The notes under the pieces are model-generated. The model was given only the letters and a program-made list of their open reading frames with translations, had not been told where the DNA came from and made no database searches. The position numbers and the translations under genes are program-made. This document shows positions 32,017 to 32,795 of a stretch of 32,795 bases of DNA, in pieces; the stretch's first letter is position 1, and every line of letters begins with the position of its first letter. Origin of the DNA: an uncultured Collinsella sp. (GTDB lineage Bacteria; Actinomycetota; Coriobacteriia; Coriobacteriales; Coriobacteriaceae); NCBI GenBank assembly GCA_934630385.1, contig CAKTWE010000014.1:1-32795 (forward strand), in the 5' to 3' direction.

Positions 32017-32457
32017 TCAATAAATCAGCGAACGAAGTGAGCGAATCAATCGACGGCGTAGCCGGCGGCAAGGACACGGTACGTGGCCGCGCAGCGAGCT
32101 CTGCGAGCGAAGGGGACGGCATCGCCGTCCATATTTCTTTATAATCTATTTCTCTATTAATTGGAATCACCAAAATGGGTATGGCACAAGCTTCTGAACA
32201 GGCTTTTTATCAAAGAATACAGGGCTACCGAATCATCAAAATGGTGAAATATTTTACCCAAAAGGGGGAAGCGCTTCACCAAAATGGAACCGACTGACAG
32301 CTGTTGAAAACTTTTTATCCCCAAAATGGTGATTTCCTGTTTTCAGTGGAAAACTCGGTAAGTTAAGTTATTTACTTACCAGATTTACAAACAAAAGCAG
32401 TTCTTAGCCCTAAAACCAGAACAGGTCAGAAGCAAAAATAACTCCTGACCTGCGATT
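32017..32457. other. Gene-free right end of the element with phased repeats
   Basis: The first ~120 bp are GCGA/AGCG-rich. Then CAAAATGG-type repeats, all on one strand, start at 32171, 32237, 32259 (degenerate CAAAAGGG), 32280 and 32322, at steps close to multiples of 21-22 bp. A weaker hairpin GGTAAGT/ACTTACC lies at 32357-32380. TGTTGAAAACT at 32302 also occurs at 19272 near attL. These may be integrase or initiator binding sites. Confidence 0.55.
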
Positions 32458-32507
32458 TCTCTGGTGCCCCCGGGCGGATTCGAACCGTCGACACCCGCTT
32501 TAGGAGA
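32458..32507. repeat. Right attachment site (attR) inside tRNA-Arg
   Basis: This is a perfect 50-bp copy of 19065-19114. It covers the tRNA from the anticodon loop to the CCA end plus four bases, so the element restores an intact tRNA at this end. Confidence 0.93.
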
Positions 32508-32537
32508 GCGGTGCTCTATCCCCTGAGCTACGGAGGC
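32462..32537 (-). tRNA. tRNA-Arg (anticodon CCT)
   Basis: Minus strand: acceptor GCCTCCG/CGGGGGC (one T-G pair), D-arm with GCTCAGGGGATAGAGC, anticodon stem CCGCT/AGCGG around loop CTCCTAA (anticodon CCT, reads AGG), T-arm GACGGTTCGAATCCGCC. The CCA end is encoded (32462-32464). All arms are intact. Confidence 0.96.
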
Positions 32538-32547
32538 ATGTTGTACT

Positions 32548-32553
32548 AGTGTA
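32548..32553 (-). promoter_or_regulatory. -10 box of the tRNA-Arg promoter
   Basis: TACACT on the minus strand lies 10 nt before the tRNA 5' end at a normal distance. Upstream TGTATT (18-bp spacer) or TTGCGG (14-bp spacer) could be the -35. Confidence 0.5.
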
Positions 32554-32610
32554 GCAGATTTACGCCGCCGCAATACAGCGCATAGCCACTCTTCGGGATA
32601 GTCATTGGGA

Positions 32611-32656
32611 ACGTTCTTTAATGACTAGTCGTTTAAGAACGTCGCAGACGACTAGT
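32611..32656. repeat. Interleaved inverted repeats (pseudoknot geometry)
   Basis: Two dyads alternate: ACGTTCTTTAA (32611-32621) with TTAAGAACGT (32633-32642), and ACTAGTCGT (32624-32632) with ACGACTAGT (32648-32656). The order B-A-B-A cannot form as two simple hairpins. The second dyad includes the stop codon of the gene ending at 32652. Confidence 0.55.
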
Positions 32657-32795
32657 TACCTTTGTGGAAGAGGCTCTTGATGACGCTGGGGATGCTCTTG
32701 GCGCCCTTGGCCGTCACATCGATAAAGTCGGGCGAACGCACGAGCTTATCCTCGTCGACGTACTTGCGGACCGCACGAAGCGTCTCTTTGTCGTC
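32652..32795 (-). CDS. C-terminal part of an unrecognised protein (runs off the window)
   Basis: The last 47 codons of a minus-strand gene read DDKETLRAVRKYVDEDKLVRS, continue with PDFIDVTAKGAKSIPSVIK, and end SLFHKGN, then TAG (32652-32654). The 5' part lies beyond 32795. Codon use matches the core chromosome. I see no membrane segment or motif that names the family. Confidence 0.6.
   Translation of the reverse strand, partial: DDKETLRAVRKYVDEDKLVRSPDFIDVTAKGAKSIPSVIKSLFHKGN

Larger units (their letters stand above)
19115..32507. mobile_element. Integrative mobilizable element in tRNA-Arg(CCT)
   Basis: The segment of 13,393 bp (one att copy included) lies between perfect 50-bp direct repeats derived from the tRNA 3' end. 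It carries a tyrosine integrase next to attL, an excisionase-like gene, MobC and a relaxase with an inverted-repeat-rich candidate oriT, but no T4SS or coupling protein, so it is mobilizable rather than self-transmissible. Base composition is mixed: the integrase, mob and end regions are visibly AT-richer than the core chromosome, while the phosphoesterase and adhesin genes are GC-rich, consistent with a mosaic. The integrase is frameshifted as read, so excision may be lost. Confidence 0.9.

Noticed and set aside
32169..32332. Possible CRISPR array
   Set aside because: Repeat units are only ~9-12 bp with ~20-40 bp gaps and vary; no cas gene is present, and the pattern fits iteron or arm-site repeats better.
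32385..32573. Minus-strand 62-codon frame over the right att site and tRNA
   Set aside because: It is the translation of the tRNA-Arg gene and its flank; the apparent conservation is that of the tRNA.

Overview
The window looks like high-GC chromosomal DNA of an actinobacterium of the class Coriobacteriia, most likely Collinsella or a close relative. This is an inference from gene order and protein style: a PknB/FHA/PP2C/SEDS/PBP cluster beside dnaX-ybaB-recR, LAxTG-type sorting, and GTG starts with 4-nt overlaps. No species marker is present.

Positions 1-18,860 are core chromosome. On the minus strand dnaX, ybaB and recR are followed, after an intrinsic terminator, by a coupled trio: a membrane-anchored extracellular protein, a membrane Ser/Thr kinase and an FHA protein. 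On the plus strand a YcxB-like protein precedes a Ser/Thr phospho-signalling and cell-wall cluster. That cluster holds a polytopic kinase, fhaA, fhaB, a PP2C phosphatase with a long N-terminal tail, one protein fusing a RodA/FtsW glycan polymerase to a class B penicillin-binding protein, and a PASTA kinase pknB. Kinases, phosphatase and FHA readers would adjust peptidoglycan synthesis to cell-wall state.

Positions 19,065-32,507 are an integrated mobilizable element of about 13.4 kb. It is bounded by a perfect 50-bp direct repeat of the 3' part of a tRNA-Arg(CCT) gene, whose intact copy lies at 32,462-32,537. In order it carries a tyrosine integrase broken by one extra base in a C5 run, an excisionase-like protein, a winged-helix-like protein, a coiled-coil protein, three metallophosphoesterase genes in a coupled operon behind a leader-peptide/terminator region, a 41-residue membrane peptide, a relaxase and MobC with an inverted-repeat-rich oriT candidate, a lipoprotein, a 1,116-residue LARTG-anchored coiled-coil/CAP surface protein, and a divergent XRE regulator. 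The regulator and the adhesin share a mirror-symmetric promoter/operator. Phased CCAAAATGG repeats lie near the right end. No conjugation (T4SS) or coupling-protein gene is visible, so the element would need a helper.

The most unusual items are the triple metallophosphoesterase operon with its two-way leader RNA, the small peptide with a masked ribosome-binding site, the symmetric adhesin/regulator promoter, the natural SEDS-PBP fusion and the tRNA-fragment debris left of the element. The window ends inside a minus-strand gene (32,652 onward) that I do not recognise.
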